From Pseudescherichia sp039594205 (lineage in GTDB: Bacteria > Pseudomonadota > Gammaproteobacteria > Enterobacterales > Enterobacteriaceae): a stretch of DNA of 23,928 bases. Positions 1 through 7,373 of the stretch are shown here, piece after piece. The stretch lies in NCBI GenBank assembly GCA_039594205.1, contig JBCNNW010000066.1:1-23928 (forward strand), read 5' to 3'. Under the pieces are notes generated by a model, which worked only from the letters and a program-made list of their open reading frames with translations, was not told the DNA's origin and searched no databases. Each line of letters starts with the position of its first letter. Position 1 is the stretch's first letter. The translations under genes and the position numbers were made by a program.

Positions 1-24
1 TAACCCAACTTTAAGGAATACGTC

Positions 25-2019
25 GTGATAACCAGGACACGCATGGCCGTGGCGATTTCGCTCGCCTTAACCGGCATAACGCCTGCCGCCATCGCCGCCG
101 ATAGCGATCCGGCGAACGAAGATCAGTTGGTAGTGACCGCCACCGGTTTCAGCCAGGAGCGCCGCGAAGCACCGGCCACCATCTCGGTGGTCAACGAGAA
201 AGAGCTGAACACCCGCTCGAATCAGAACGTTACCGAAGCACTCCGCGAGATGCCGGGTGTGTTAACGGGCAGCGGCAACGGTAGCCTGGCGACCGGTGAC
301 GTGCAGATGCGCGGTATGGACTCGTCCTATACGTCGTATATGGTGAACGGGATCAAGCAGGGGACCCGTGAATCTCGTCCATATGGTCACCACATTGGTA
401 CCGAAGCGGCCTTTATGCCGCCGATTGCGGCCATCGAGCGTATAGAGGTCATTCGTGGACCTATGTCTTCGCTGTATGGCTCGGACTCCATCGGTGGGGT
501 GGTCAACGTGATCACCAAAAAAGGCTATAACCTTGATAGCTGGACCGGCGTGCTGGAGGATAACTACTTCCTGCAGGAAAAGAGCGAATACGGTAATACC
601 AACCAGACCAATCTGTTCCTGATGGGGCCCGTTATTCCGGGCAAGCTTGGCGTTAGCCTGGCGGCGGATTATCTGGATCGTCGCGATGATGACAGCCCCG
701 ATAAAGAGCGCTTCGTTAAGCACGAGGCGGGCAACCTGGATGCCACCATCTCCATGTCGCCGACCGATACACAGCTCTGGGATCTCAATGCGGTCAAAGG
801 GCATCAGGAGAAAACCCGCCACGGTAACCCCTGGTACTGGGGTTTCGATCGCGATGCAATCTCGCTGTCTCAGCACGCCTGGTACGGTGATATCCTCGAG
901 TCGAAGAACTTTGTCAGCTATGAAAAAGCACGTACTGAGTACCGCGTGCCGTATTTGTCACCGCAATTCGTCAAACAGAATAACTTTGAGGCCAACAGTG
1001 CCAACACCTTCACCCTGGGCGATCACAAGCTGACGCTGGGGGCAAACTATACGCGTAATGAGCTGGACGACACCTTCGGCATCGCCGACAAAGAGGTGCC
1101 AGGGGTAACGCCGGTAAGCAAGATCAGCCGCGATGGCTGGGCGGTATTCGCTGAAGATGCCTGGATGATTGTGCCAGACTTTACGATGACCACCTCGGCG
1201 CGTCTGGATCACGACAGCTACTTCGGCTACCACGTAACGCCAAAACTTTACGGCAACTGGACGCTCGATGAAAACTGGGCAGTAAAAGGCGGCGTCTCTG
1301 CGGGCTATAAAAAGCCAGATCTCCGTCAGAACAACTCCGGCTTTACCAGCGTGTATGGCAGCTATCCCTACTCTGAGATTGGAATCGGTAATGACGACCT
1401 GAAACCGGAGAAGAGCGTCAACACCGAGCTGGGGGTTTACTGGCAGAAGGATACGCTGGCGCTGGATGCCACAGTCTTCCACACCAAATTCAAAGACAAG
1501 ATCAGCGATTACACCATCTGTACCGCGACCGCGACGCAGATGTGTGTCTACAACGGTTATGAAGCCGAATCGGTCTCCCAGTACTTTAACGTCAGTGATG
1601 CGGAAATTTATGGTCTGGAGCTGAACGGTGACTGGCAGGCCACGCCGACCCTGAAGGCTAACGTCAACTACACCTATACCCACAGCGAGCAGAAGAGCGG
1701 CCAGTATAAAGGGGATGCGCTGAACGAATTCCCGACCAGCATGGCCAATATCTCCCTGACCTGGGAAGCGCTGAACGATCTGGAACTCTGGACGAAAGCG
1801 AGCTGGCGGAGCAACACGCCGGATATCGGTAAATCCACCTCGACCGAAGCCTATGCGGTGATGGATCTGGGGACGCGGTATCGGGTGAATAAGAACCTGA
1901 CGTTAATGGCGGGCATCTATAACCTGTTTGATGCGAATCCGCTTCATTCCACCTCTTATAACGAAGCGTCGGTCCTGGAAGGGCGCCGCTACAACCTTGG
2001 CGCAAGGGTTGAGTTCTAA
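25..2019 (+). CDS. TonB-dependent outer-membrane receptor, CirA-like
   Basis: This 664-residue outer-membrane gated channel probably imports a ferric catecholate-type siderophore using TonB energy. A signal peptide spans about residues 1-25 (hydrophobic run, then AAIAA). It is followed by a TonB box, DQLVVTA (33-39), a plug domain containing IERIEVIRGPMSSLYGSD, and a long 22-strand-type barrel ending in the terminal Phe (ARVEF) used for outer-membrane insertion. Length and plug motifs resemble E. coli CirA (663 aa), but the barrel loops differ, so the ligand cannot be named. Two close cysteines (CTATATQMC) may form a disulfide in an extracellular loop. GTG at 25 is preferred over ATG 43 because AAGGA lies 7 nt upstream of it and an in-frame stop is at position 1. 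E. coli K-12 has a different gene beside ychF, so this is accessory here. The promoter and any Fur box lie outside the window. Confidence 0.9.
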   Translation: MITRTRMAVAISLALTGITPAAIAADSDPANEDQLVVTATGFSQERREAPATISVVNEKELNTRSNQNVTEALREMPGVLTGSGNGSLATGDVQMRGMDSSYTSYMVNGIKQGTRESRPYGHHIGTEAAFMPPIAAIERIEVIRGPMSSLYGSDSIGGVVNVITKKGYNLDSWTGVLEDNYFLQEKSEYGNTNQTNLFLMGPVIPGKLGVSLAADYLDRRDDDSPDKERFVKHEAGNLDATISMSPTDTQLWDLNAVKGHQEKTRHGNPWYWGFDRDAISLSQHAWYGDILESKNFVSYEKARTEYRVPYLSPQFVKQNNFEANSANTFTLGDHKLTLGANYTRNELDDTFGIADKEVPGVTPVSKISRDGWAVFAEDAWMIVPDFTMTTSARLDHDSYFGYHVTPKLYGNWTLDENWAVKGGVSAGYKKPDLRQNNSGFTSVYGSYPYSEIGIGNDDLKPEKSVNTELGVYWQKDTLALDATVFHTKFKDKISDYTICTATATQMCVYNGYEAESVSQYFNVSDAEIYGLELNGDWQATPTLKANVNYTYTHSEQKSGQYKGDALNEFPTSMANISLTWEALNDLELWTKASWRSNTPDIGKSTSTEAYAVMDLGTRYRVNKNLTLMAGIYNLFDANPLHSTSYNEASVLEGRRYNLGARVEF

Positions 2020-2030
2020 GGACAGCTAAA

Positions 2031-2058
2031 AAAAATCCACGCCGGGGCGTGGATTTTT
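2031..2058. terminator. Bidirectional rho-independent terminator between the TonB receptor gene and ychF
   Basis: A 12-bp perfect stem (arms 2031-2042 and 2047-2058, core ATCCACGC) closes a 4-nt loop. The A-run on the left and T-run on the right give a U-tract in both directions. It can therefore end the receptor transcript (plus) and the ychF transcript (minus), which converge here. Confidence 0.85.
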
Positions 2059-2076
2059 GTTTGGGCAGGTGAGAGA

Positions 2077-3171
2077 TTAGACGTTGAACAGGAAGTTCAT
2101 CACGTCGCCATCTTTCACTACGTAATCTTTCCCTTCCGCACGCATCTTACCGGCCTCTTTCGCCCCTTGCTCACCCTTATAGGTGATGAAGTCGTCGAAG
2201 GCGATGGTCTGTGCACGGATAAAGCCTTTCTCGAAGTCGGTATGGATTTTACCAGCCGCCTGCGGAGCCGTTGCGCCTACCGGGATGGTCCATGCACGCA
2301 CTTCTTTCACGCCAGCGGTGAAGTAAGTTTGCAGGTTCAGCAACTGGTAGCCCGCGCGGATCACGCGGTTCAGACCCGGCTCTTCCAGACCCAGCTCGGC
2401 CATAAACTCTTCACGGTCGGCGTCGTCCAGCTCAGCGATGTCGGATTCAACAGCCGCACAAACCGCCACCACAACGGAGCCTTCCGCAGCGGCGATTTCA
2501 CGTACTTTATCCAGGTAAGGGTTGTTCTCGAAACCGTCTTCATTGACGTTTGCGATATACATGGTTGGCTTCAGAGTCAGGAAGCTCAGGTATTTGATCG
2601 CCGCTTTGTCTTCGTCGGTCAAGTTTTTCAGCGCACGCAGCATGCCGGCGTTTTCCAGCTGTGGCAGACATTTTTCCAGCGCAGCCTGTTCCGCTTTCGC
2701 GTCTTTATCGCCGCCTTTGGCTTTCTTCTGCACGCGCTGCAGCGCACGTTCACAGGTATCCAGATCCGCCAGCGCCAGTTCGGTGTTGATCACATCAATA
2801 TCATCAGCCGGATCCACTTTATTGTTCACGTGGATAATGTTGTCGTTCTCAAAGCAACGCACAACGTGGCCAATCGCTTCGGTCTCACGGATGTTAGTCA
2901 GGAACTGGTTGCCCAGACCTTCACCTTTAGAAGCCCCTTTTACCAGCCCCGCGATATCCACGAACTCCATCGTCGTCGGCAGAATACGCTGTGGCTTAAC
3001 AATTTCTGCCAGCTGATCCAGGCGTGAGTCAGGCATCGGCACGACACCGGTGTTTGGCTCAATGGTACAGAACGGGAAGTTAGCCGCTTCGATACCCGCT
3101 TTCGTGAGCGCATTGAACAGGGTGGATTTGCCAACGTTAGGCAGACCAACGATACCGCATTTGAATCCCAT
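2077..3171 (-). CDS. ychF: Redox-regulated Obg-family ATPase YchF
   Basis: YchF (364 aa, against 363 in E. coli) is a ribosome-associated P-loop NTPase of the Obg/OLA1 family. It prefers ATP to GTP and represses the oxidative-stress response. The Walker A loop GLPNVGKS is at residues 9-16 and the G3 motif DIAGL near 73. The G4 position reads NVNE instead of the GTPase-type NKxD, which is the known basis of its ATP specificity. A TGS domain fills the last ~85 residues. The start is ATG 3171 with AAGGTGA upstream. It lies downstream of pth on the same strand with 126 bp between them, as in E. coli, and shares its terminator with the convergent receptor gene. Confidence 0.97.
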   Translation of the reverse strand: MGFKCGIVGLPNVGKSTLFNALTKAGIEAANFPFCTIEPNTGVVPMPDSRLDQLAEIVKPQRILPTTMEFVDIAGLVKGASKGEGLGNQFLTNIRETEAIGHVVRCFENDNIIHVNNKVDPADDIDVINTELALADLDTCERALQRVQKKAKGGDKDAKAEQAALEKCLPQLENAGMLRALKNLTDEDKAAIKYLSFLTLKPTMYIANVNEDGFENNPYLDKVREIAAAEGSVVVAVCAAVESDIAELDDADREEFMAELGLEEPGLNRVIRAGYQLLNLQTYFTAGVKEVRAWTIPVGATAPQAAGKIHTDFEKGFIRAQTIAFDDFITYKGEQGAKEAGKMRAEGKDYVVKDGDVMNFLFNV

Positions 3172-3246
3172 TTCTGAATCACCTTAATATCTTGATATTC
3201 AACACGTTAAGCATAACGAGTCGAAGAAAAGTAAATAACTACGCCT

Positions 3247-3252
3247 ATTATA
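3247..3252 (-). promoter_or_regulatory. Possible -10 element for ychF
   Basis: In the pth–ychF gap the minus strand reads an exact TATAAT about 76 nt upstream of the ychF ATG. No good -35 lies at 16-18 bp; the nearest TTGCCC is 20 bp away. This is a weak call based on the -10 hexamer and its position. Confidence 0.3.
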
Positions 3253-3297
3253 CACGTAACCCGCAGCGCGCGGGGCAAAAAAGGGGCGTGACGCCGC

Positions 3298-3882
3298 TTA
3301 TTGCGCTTTGAAAGCGTGCAGACGATTAGTGGCTTTGGTTAAGCCCTCTTTAATCCAGATCTCCGTACAACGCACCGCTTCGTCAACCGCGTCGTCGATC
3401 AATTTCTGCTCGGAGGCGGGAGGTTTACCTAACACAAAGCCTACAACTTTGTTTTTATCGCCCGGATGGCCTATCCCGACGCGCAAACGGTGGAAATTCG
3501 GGTTATTGCCCAGTTTGCTAATAATGTCTTTTAAGCCGTTATGGCCACCGTGGCCGCCACCGAGTTTAAACTTCGCCACGCCGGGCGGCAGGTCGAGCTC
3601 ATCATGCGCCACCAGGATTTCGTCCGGGTTGATGCGATAAAAGGTGGCCATCGCCGCCACGGCTTTGCCGCTTAAATTCATAAAGGTGGTCGGCACCAGC
3701 AGACGCACATCTGCGCCGGCAAGGTTAATGCGGGAGGTATAGCCGAAGAATTTTGGCTCTTCGCGCAGGGGGGCACGTAACCGCTCAGCCAGCAGGTCGA
3801 CATACCATGCGCCCGCATTGTGGCGGGTTGCCGCATATTCCGCGCCAGGGTTGGCCAGGCCGACAATCAATTTAATCGTCAC
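3298..3882 (-). CDS. pth: Peptidyl-tRNA hydrolase
   Basis: Pth cleaves the ester bond of peptidyl-tRNAs dropped by ribosomes and so recycles tRNA in the cytoplasm. The product is 194 aa, the same as E. coli Pth. It carries the N-terminal VGLANPG strand, the catalytic His in TRHNAG (residue 21 counting Met1; His20 in the usual numbering), FMNLSG, the catalytic Asp in HDELDLPPG, and the substrate-contacting GGHGGHNGL. The frame is open upstream to an ATG at 3945, but GTG 3882 is chosen. It has AGGA 8 nt upstream, it gives the family length, and a good promoter (3917-3945) places the transcript start downstream of that ATG. Confidence 0.97.
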   Translation of the reverse strand: MTIKLIVGLANPGAEYAATRHNAGAWYVDLLAERLRAPLREEPKFFGYTSRINLAGADVRLLVPTTFMNLSGKAVAAMATFYRINPDEILVAHDELDLPPGVAKFKLGGGHGGHNGLKDIISKLGNNPNFHRLRVGIGHPGDKNKVVGFVLGKPPASEQKLIDDAVDEAVRCTEIWIKEGLTKATNRLHAFKAQ

Positions 3883-3916
3883 GTTTAACTTCCTGAGGGT
3901 TCTAAGTCTGGCGCGT

Positions 3917-3945
3917 AGTGTACTGTCTGCCGCGCCGCTTGACAA
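3917..3945 (-). promoter_or_regulatory. Sigma-70 promoter of pth
   Basis: On the minus strand TTGTCA (3945-3940, 5 of 6 to consensus) is separated by exactly 17 bp from TACACT (3922-3917, 4 of 6). Transcription would begin near 3910, about 28 nt before the pth GTG. Confidence 0.6.
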
Positions 3946-4055
3946 AATTCTGCCGCCCGATGTTTGGGAATGGAATAATTGCTCCGCTGAATCATTAGAT
4001 TTTCAAGTAGCTCAATAGGTTATTTGTAAAGTTTTGTTGACTCAAAGTGCATAAA

Positions 4056-4098
4056 TGTGATCGCTCCCGCAATCAATAAAAGGGGGGCTGTCTATACT
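4056..4098 (+). promoter_or_regulatory. CRP-type class II promoter of ychH
   Basis: TGTGA (4056-4060), a 6-nt spacer and CCGCA (4067-4071) form a CRP half-site plus a degenerate partner. A good -10, TATACT (4093-4098), lies downstream without a recognisable -35. If transcription starts at about 4105, the site is centred at -41.5, the class II activator position. From memory, CRP control of E. coli ychH has been described. The match here is my reading of the sequence. Confidence 0.5.
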
Positions 4099-4155
4099 TT
4101 GCACATCAGGATTAGGGATAGTTAACCCTGCAACCCAAAGTTCCGGAGGTGACAC

Positions 4156-4431
4156 ATGAAACGCAGAAACGCTTCGTTACTCGGTAACGTGCTCATGGGG
4201 TTGGGATTGATCGTCATGGTAGGGGGCGTCGGTTACTCTATTTTAAACCAGCTTCCGCAATTTAACCTGCCACAATACTTTGCGCATGGCGCGATACTGA
4301 GCATCTTCCTGGGCGCCGTTCTCTGGCTCGCAGGAGCCCGCGTCAGCGGCCATGAGCAAGTCTGCGACAAATACTGGTGGGTACGCCACTACGACAAACG
4401 TTGTCGCCGCGATCAACATAAGCCCAGTTAA
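4156..4431 (+). CDS. ychH: Stress-induced inner-membrane protein YchH
   Basis: YchH is a 91-residue inner-membrane protein of unknown molecular function. In E. coli it is induced by stresses and linked to biofilm formation. The sequence closely follows E. coli YchH. Two hydrophobic segments (about residues 9-29 and 43-62) are separated by a short NQLPQFNLPQYFAHG loop, and the basic C-terminal tail carries WWVRHYDKRCRR. GGAGGTGAC directly upstream is a strong ribosome binding site. The gene stands alone, divergent from pth, with a CRP-like promoter before it and a terminator after it. Confidence 0.95.
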   Translation: MKRRNASLLGNVLMGLGLIVMVGGVGYSILNQLPQFNLPQYFAHGAILSIFLGAVLWLAGARVSGHEQVCDKYWWVRHYDKRCRRDQHKPS

Positions 4432-4448
4432 TCTGGGATGCCATCAAG

Positions 4449-4476
4449 ACGGTTCCTGCGGGAGCCGTTTTTTTTT
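4449..4476 (+). terminator. Rho-independent terminator of ychH
   Basis: The stem ACGGTTCC / GGAGCCGT (one T·G pair) with a TGCG loop is followed by nine T residues, 18 nt after the ychH stop. It separates ychH from the accessory MerR gene. Confidence 0.85.
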
Positions 4477-4486
4477 GCCCCTTGCC

Positions 4487-4517
4487 TTGACCCTCACGTA
4501 ACGTCAGGATCCACAGT
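4487..4517 (+). promoter_or_regulatory. MerR-type promoter and operator, likely autoregulated
   Basis: TTGACC (4487-4492) and CACAGT (4512-4517, 3 of 6 to the -10 consensus) are separated by 19 bp, the long spacer typical of MerR-controlled promoters. The spacer region contains a near-perfect dyad, CCTCACGT-A-ACGTCAGG (4492-4508, one mismatched pair), centred between the two hexamers. The gene that follows encodes a MerR protein starting about 24 nt after the predicted transcript start, so autoregulation is the simplest reading. Confidence 0.6.
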
Positions 4518-4547
4518 GTCATCGATGGCGCGAAAAAAGGAGCAGCA

Positions 4548-5582
4548 ATGTTAATTCAGGTTGGGCAGTTGGCAACGCGAGCGGGGATCACCGTCCGGAC
4601 ACTTCACCACTATGAACAAACAGGCTTACTGCTCCCCTCCGCCAGAAGTGCGGCAGGCTACCGACTCTATAACCTGGCGGATGTTCAGCGCCTGCACCGT
4701 ATTCAGGTGCTGGCTAAAGCCGGGCTGGAGCTTGCTGAGATAAAGGATTGCCTCGATCGGGATACGCACTCTATGGCTGAACTGCTTGATGGGCAAATTG
4801 CCTTGCTGGATAAGCAACTACGCAGCATTCATACCCTGCGAGAGCAGCTGGCTGGCTTGCGCTGCAAACTGGCCGCCGGCGGCGAGCCCGATCTGGAGTC
4901 CTGGCTACATACGCTGGAGTTAATGAATATGTACGATCGCTGGTTTAGCAAAGAAGAGTTACAGCAGTTGCCGTTTGCCGTACAGGGAGAGGCGCTTGCC
5001 GACATCTGGAGCGGGCTGGTTGCCGAGGCGCAGGCGTTGCTGGCAGAGAACGTTGGGGTGGATGATCCGCGCGCGACAGCATTAGCCACCCGCTGGATGA
5101 CGCAGCTGGAGCAAGATACCGCCGGCAAGCCCGAGTTTCTGACCCGGCTGAACGAGATGCACAGCGTGGAGCCGCAGATGCGCGAACAGACCGGTATCAA
5201 CGCCAATATCCTCGACTTTATCACCCGGGCCTTTGCCGAGAGCAAGCTCGCCATCTGGCAGCGCTATCTCACCCCGCAGGAGATGGCCTTTACCCGCGCC
5301 CACTACTTTGATCGGATGATGGAGTGGCCCTCGCTGGTGGCGAAACTGCACCAGGCCTGTCGGGAAGGGCTGTCAGCCGCGAGCCCACAGGCGCAGGCTC
5401 TGGCGCAAACGTGGCTCGAACTGTTTCAGTCCTATGCAGGGACCGACCCGGTGACGCAGCAGAAATTTCGCCAGGCGATGGAGCAGGAGCCCCATCTGAT
5501 GAAAGGAACCTGGATGACGCCTGAAGTGCTTGACTGGCTACAACAGGCGATTGGCATCATGATGCAGCGCCGCTATTCATAA
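4548..5582 (+). CDS. MerR-family regulator with two TipAS-like ligand-binding halves
   Basis: This is a cytoplasmic DNA-binding regulator of 344 aa. Residues 1-70 form a MerR winged helix-turn-helix (VGQLATRAGITVRTLHHYEQ), followed by a coiled-coil dimerisation helix (about 75-110). The rest is helical and TipAS-like: YDRWFSKEELQQLP near 129 opens one half, and a second related half starts near 237 (WQRYLTPQEMAF). Both halves carry a W..LV stretch and an A-LA-xW-LE/F helix. TipAS domains bind peptide antibiotics in Streptomyces TipA, so this protein probably senses a bulky hydrophobic drug or metabolite; the ligand is unknown. AAGGAG lies 6 nt before the ATG. It sits between ychH and dauA, where E. 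coli has no gene, and overlaps the end of dauA by 6 bp. Confidence 0.9.
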   Translation: MLIQVGQLATRAGITVRTLHHYEQTGLLLPSARSAAGYRLYNLADVQRLHRIQVLAKAGLELAEIKDCLDRDTHSMAELLDGQIALLDKQLRSIHTLREQLAGLRCKLAAGGEPDLESWLHTLELMNMYDRWFSKEELQQLPFAVQGEALADIWSGLVAEAQALLAENVGVDDPRATALATRWMTQLEQDTAGKPEFLTRLNEMHSVEPQMREQTGINANILDFITRAFAESKLAIWQRYLTPQEMAFTRAHYFDRMMEWPSLVAKLHQACREGLSAASPQAQALAQTWLELFQSYAGTDPVTQQKFRQAMEQEPHLMKGTWMTPEVLDWLQQAIGIMMQRRYS

Positions 5583-7277
5583 CGTTTCTAACGCTGCGTC
5601 GCGGGTCGGATAGAATGACAAGCGGCCAGCAACTGGCTGGATCCCCGCACGCGCCATACTGCGCAGCGGCTGGAACTCCAAGTTACAGATCCGCAATTCA
5701 CAGCCTTCCGGCAGACGTTGCACAACGCGCTGGAAGGCGTCCAGACCGCCCGCATCCAGTACCGGCACTGCGTCCCACTCCAGCACCACGACGCGTTTAT
5801 CTACGATTCGGGCCTCCAGGTCATTAAACACCCCCTCCGCCGCTGCGAAGAACAGCGGGCCGATAACCCGCAGCACCAGCACGTCGTCGGGCACAATGAC
5901 GTTTACCGGGGCAAGTCGCGTCATGCGGGCAATACGGCGCATAAAGAGCAGGGATGCCAGTACGATCCCGACGCTAATCGCTATCACCATGTCGAACAAG
6001 ACGGTCAGGGACATACAGATGAGCATCACGATGATGTCGTCTTTCGGGGCCCGGCGCAGCAGGTTCACCACCTTGTGCGCCTCGCTCATGTTCCAGGCCA
6101 CCATCAGCAGCAGGGCAGCCATCGCCGAGAGCGGCAACCATGAGAGTAACGGTGCCAGCACCAGCAGGGCGAGGATCACCAGCAGGGCGTGGATCACCGC
6201 GGAGATGGGCGACGTCGCCCCGGCGCGTACGTTGGCGGCAGAACGGGCAATCGCGGCCGTGGCGGTGATCCCGCCAAAGAACGGCGCAACGATATTCCCC
6301 AGCCCCTGGCCTATCAGTTCACTGTTGGCGTTGTGTTTGGTGCCCGTCATGCCGTCCAGTACCACGGCGCACAGGAGTGATTCGATAGCACCCAGCATCG
6401 CCATTGAAAACGCAGCGGGAAGCAGGGCTTGCAGAGAATCCCAGCTCAGGGTGAAATCAGAACCCGGCATATCCCAGGGGAGAACCAACTGGGGTAACAG
6501 CTGCGGAATACCGTTGCCCTGCGTGCCATCCGCCAGAAGATAGTGGAACTGCGAACCGATGGTGGCCACCTGCCCACCCAACAGGTTCACTACGCCCATG
6601 ACCCCACAGCCCAGCAGTAGCGCCGGAAGATGCCCCGGCAGGCGAATGCCTAACCGTGGCCACAGAATTAAGGTGCCGAGCGTGACGATGCCAATCGCGG
6701 CATCCCCCAGATTGACCGTCGGCAGCGCCATCGCCAGCGCGCCCACCTTTTGCAAGTAATGTTCCGGCACATGCGTTAACTGCAGGCCAAGAAAATCTTT
6801 TATCTGCATGGTCCCGATAGTGATCCCGATCCCGGAGGTGAAGCCCAGGGTCACCGGAAGAGGGATGTACTCAATCAACCTGCCGAAGCGCGCCAGGCCA
6901 AACAGGATCAGAAATCCGCCTGACATCAGGGTGGCAACCAGCAGGCCGGCAAGACCAAACTGCTGGGAAACCGGATAGAGAATCACGACAAAGGCGGCGG
7001 TGGGGCCGGAGACACTGTAGCGCGATCCGCCGCTCAGGGCGATAACGATCCCCGCCACTGCGGCGGTGTAGAGGCCATACTGCGGCGCCACGCCGCTGCC
7101 TATCGCCAGCGCCATCGCCAGCGGGATGGCGATAATGCCGACGGTGATCCCGGCTATCAGGTCACGCGTCAGGCGCGATAGGGTGTACTTTTCTTTCCAG
7201 CAAGCGTCGATGAGGGCGCGAAAGGGCAGAACATGAGAGGAAGCGTTTTTCACAATCATCATCCGTGTGCGCATCAT
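5577..7277 (-). CDS. dauA: C4-dicarboxylic acid transporter DauA (SulP family)
   Basis: DauA (formerly YchM) is an inner-membrane SulP/SLC26 transporter that takes up succinate and other C4-dicarboxylates under aerobic, acidic conditions. Multiple membrane helices fill roughly residues 35-435, starting with the SulP signature DLIAGITVGIIAIPLAMALA. A cytoplasmic STAS domain occupies about 450-560 (VLVLRVIGPLFFAAAEG ... VPVLDAGGLDAF). ATG 7277 gives 566 aa. Later starts at ATG 7259 or GTG 7253 (GGA 8 nt upstream) would give a length closer to the 559-aa E. coli protein, so the true start is uncertain by up to eight residues. It lies downstream of prs beyond a terminator and so is probably transcribed on its own. 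Confidence 0.96.
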   Translation of the reverse strand: MMRTRMMIVKNASSHVLPFRALIDACWKEKYTLSRLTRDLIAGITVGIIAIPLAMALAIGSGVAPQYGLYTAAVAGIVIALSGGSRYSVSGPTAAFVVILYPVSQQFGLAGLLVATLMSGGFLILFGLARFGRLIEYIPLPVTLGFTSGIGITIGTMQIKDFLGLQLTHVPEHYLQKVGALAMALPTVNLGDAAIGIVTLGTLILWPRLGIRLPGHLPALLLGCGVMGVVNLLGGQVATIGSQFHYLLADGTQGNGIPQLLPQLVLPWDMPGSDFTLSWDSLQALLPAAFSMAMLGAIESLLCAVVLDGMTGTKHNANSELIGQGLGNIVAPFFGGITATAAIARSAANVRAGATSPISAVIHALLVILALLVLAPLLSWLPLSAMAALLLMVAWNMSEAHKVVNLLRRAPKDDIIVMLICMSLTVLFDMVIAISVGIVLASLLFMRRIARMTRLAPVNVIVPDDVLVLRVIGPLFFAAAEGVFNDLEARIVDKRVVVLEWDAVPVLDAGGLDAFQRVVQRLPEGCELRICNLEFQPLRSMARAGIQPVAGRLSFYPTRDAALETL

Positions 7278-7334
7278 CTGTCATATCAATGGCAGGTGAA
7301 GGAGGCATTAATCATACAAATGAAACTCACAGAC

Positions 7335-7359
7335 AAAAAAACCCGCCGTAGCGGGTTTT
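7335..7359 (-). terminator. Rho-independent terminator of prs
   Basis: On the minus strand, a stem AAAACCCGC / GCGGGTTTT with a 4-nt loop is followed by a T-run, 15 nt after the prs stop codon. It separates prs from dauA. Confidence 0.85.
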
Positions 7360-7373
7360 CAGGCTGCGTCCGA

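Noticed and set aside
2167..3027. Open 286-codon frame antisense to ychF
   Set aside because: It lies wholly opposite a near-identical ychF homologue and has no ribosome site or recognisable domain. Codon bias of the real gene keeps the antisense frame open.
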